Assembly: GCA_902494515.1 (NCBI GenBank)
Contig: CABUTS010000001.1
Span: forward strand, 26,575-90,574
DNA from: an uncultured Muribaculaceae bacterium
Lineage (GTDB): Bacteria; Bacteroidota; Bacteroidia; Bacteroidales; Muribaculaceae
Direction: 5' to 3'
Length of the DNA stretch: 64,000 bases
In this document: positions 63,651-64,000 of the stretch, piece by piece
Position numbering within the stretch: the stretch's first letter is position 1
How the letters are laid out: every line of letters starts with the position of its first letter
The notes under the pieces: generated by a model
Told to the model about the DNA's origin: nothing
The model's input: the letters and a program-made list of their open reading frames with translations, nothing else
Databases searched by the model: none
Program-made: the position numbers and the translations under genes

Positions 63651-64000
63651 TCCACAATCGGGTAAAAAACGCCCTTGATGAGCTGCGACATTCCGTTCTC
63701 CGTGAATGTCGCAGTCATTTTTTCACAAAGGTACTTCTTGCCTTTGATGAAAAACACGGCGCGAGGGTTGGGGATATTGTCGGCGAGGAACTTGAAGGTA
63801 GTCTTTTGCCTGGTATTGATTGAGTAGACTGTGCGGCGGTGGTTGAGCGTGGTGTGGTTGATGCGCAGGGAGAAATGAATATTGATGAAATTGCTCCAGT
63901 CCTCCGCAATCTCGATGTCTTCGACATAGGGGTGCGGGAGCTTGCCGTTCTGGGTCTGTGCACCGTCCCACCACCCAACATAAATGCGGTCGTAGTATTC
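63647..64000 (-). CDS. C-terminal part of an unknown element protein (cut by window end)
   Basis: An open frame on the minus strand runs from the window edge for 117 codons to a stop at 63647-63649, overlapping the integrase stop by 4 bp tail to tail. The translated part contains YYDRIYVGWWDGAQTQNG, RAVFFIKGKKYLCEKM and FTENGMSQLIKGVFYPIVD. The start lies outside the window. Family unknown. The convergent overlap with the integrase indicates that it belongs to the same element, perhaps a prophage. Confidence 0.7.
   Translation of the reverse strand, partial: EYYDRIYVGWWDGAQTQNGKLPHPYVEDIEIAEDWSNFINIHFSLRINHTTLNHRRTVYSINTRQKTTFKFLADNIPNPRAVFFIKGKKYLCEKMTATFTENGMSQLIKGVFYPIVD

Overview
The window reads as chromosomal DNA of a gut-type Bacteroidales bacterium. 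A GC-rich genome of the Muribaculaceae kind fits best, but that family is an inference from base composition and gene style. Supporting signs are the repeated Bacteroidetes promoter pattern (TTTG or TTG, 19 to 21 bp, then TAnnTTTG), the absence of purine-rich ribosome binding sites, AT-rich gaps between GC-rich genes, and typical Bacteroidetes families: a Bacteroidetes-type tyrosine recombinase, RND and TolC sets with lipoprotein adaptors, GH3 and GH43 enzymes, and an Rpn/PD-(D/E)XK protein.

Layout. 1-5.4 kb: carAB and the divergent tcdA. 5.5-5.72 kb: an apparent small RNA with its own promoter and terminator. 5.75-11.8 kb (minus): fbp, tsaC, a polyprenyl-phosphate sugar transferase and a ClC channel with CBS domains. 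11.87-14.5 kb: tRNA-Gly(CCC), groEL, groES and a 22-bp repeat array. 14.6-22.2 kb: an S9 peptidase diverging from valS, a Yip1-like membrane protein, smpB and a methyltransferase. 22.2-27.9 kb (minus): a three-gene heavy-metal RND efflux operon. 28-36 kb: rmuC, then a minus-strand translation cluster (rplY, pth, an S4 protein, an RluA-type synthase, fmt) with a HIRAN protein, then a lipase-like hydrolase. 36.2-39.5 kb: a HAD phosphatase, a GH3 beta-glucosidase interrupted by a one-base frameshift, and tRNA-Ser(UGA). 39.8-45.7 kb: a complete drug-type RND operon. 45.8-48.9 kb: a zeta-toxin-like kinase with a small overlapping partner, then dnaG. 49.2-51.7 kb (minus): a Ser/Thr kinase fused to a VWA domain, with a beta-barrel protein. 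52-53.2 kb: an Rpn-family protein with a tetrapeptide repeat tail. 53.3-59.5 kb: a six-gene TolC, HlyD and dual ABC exporter operon. 59.5-61.7 kb: a GH43 enzyme and an FMN reductase. 62.0-64 kb: tRNA-Ser(GGA) followed by an integrase, which looks like the left edge of an integrated element that runs off the window.

Most genes are core housekeeping. The accessory part is three envelope export systems, the kinase-VWA/barrel pair, the toxin-like pair and the integrated element. A recurring non-coding theme is short tandem repeats (11 to 29 bp, two to five copies) in gene leaders and at gene 3' ends. In several genes (fbp, the S9 peptidase, the RluA-type gene, the S4 gene) the repeat unit includes the stop codon. 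A palindromic GTGCCAAAGGCAC element is also dispersed between genes. No CRISPR array, rRNA or insertion sequence was seen.
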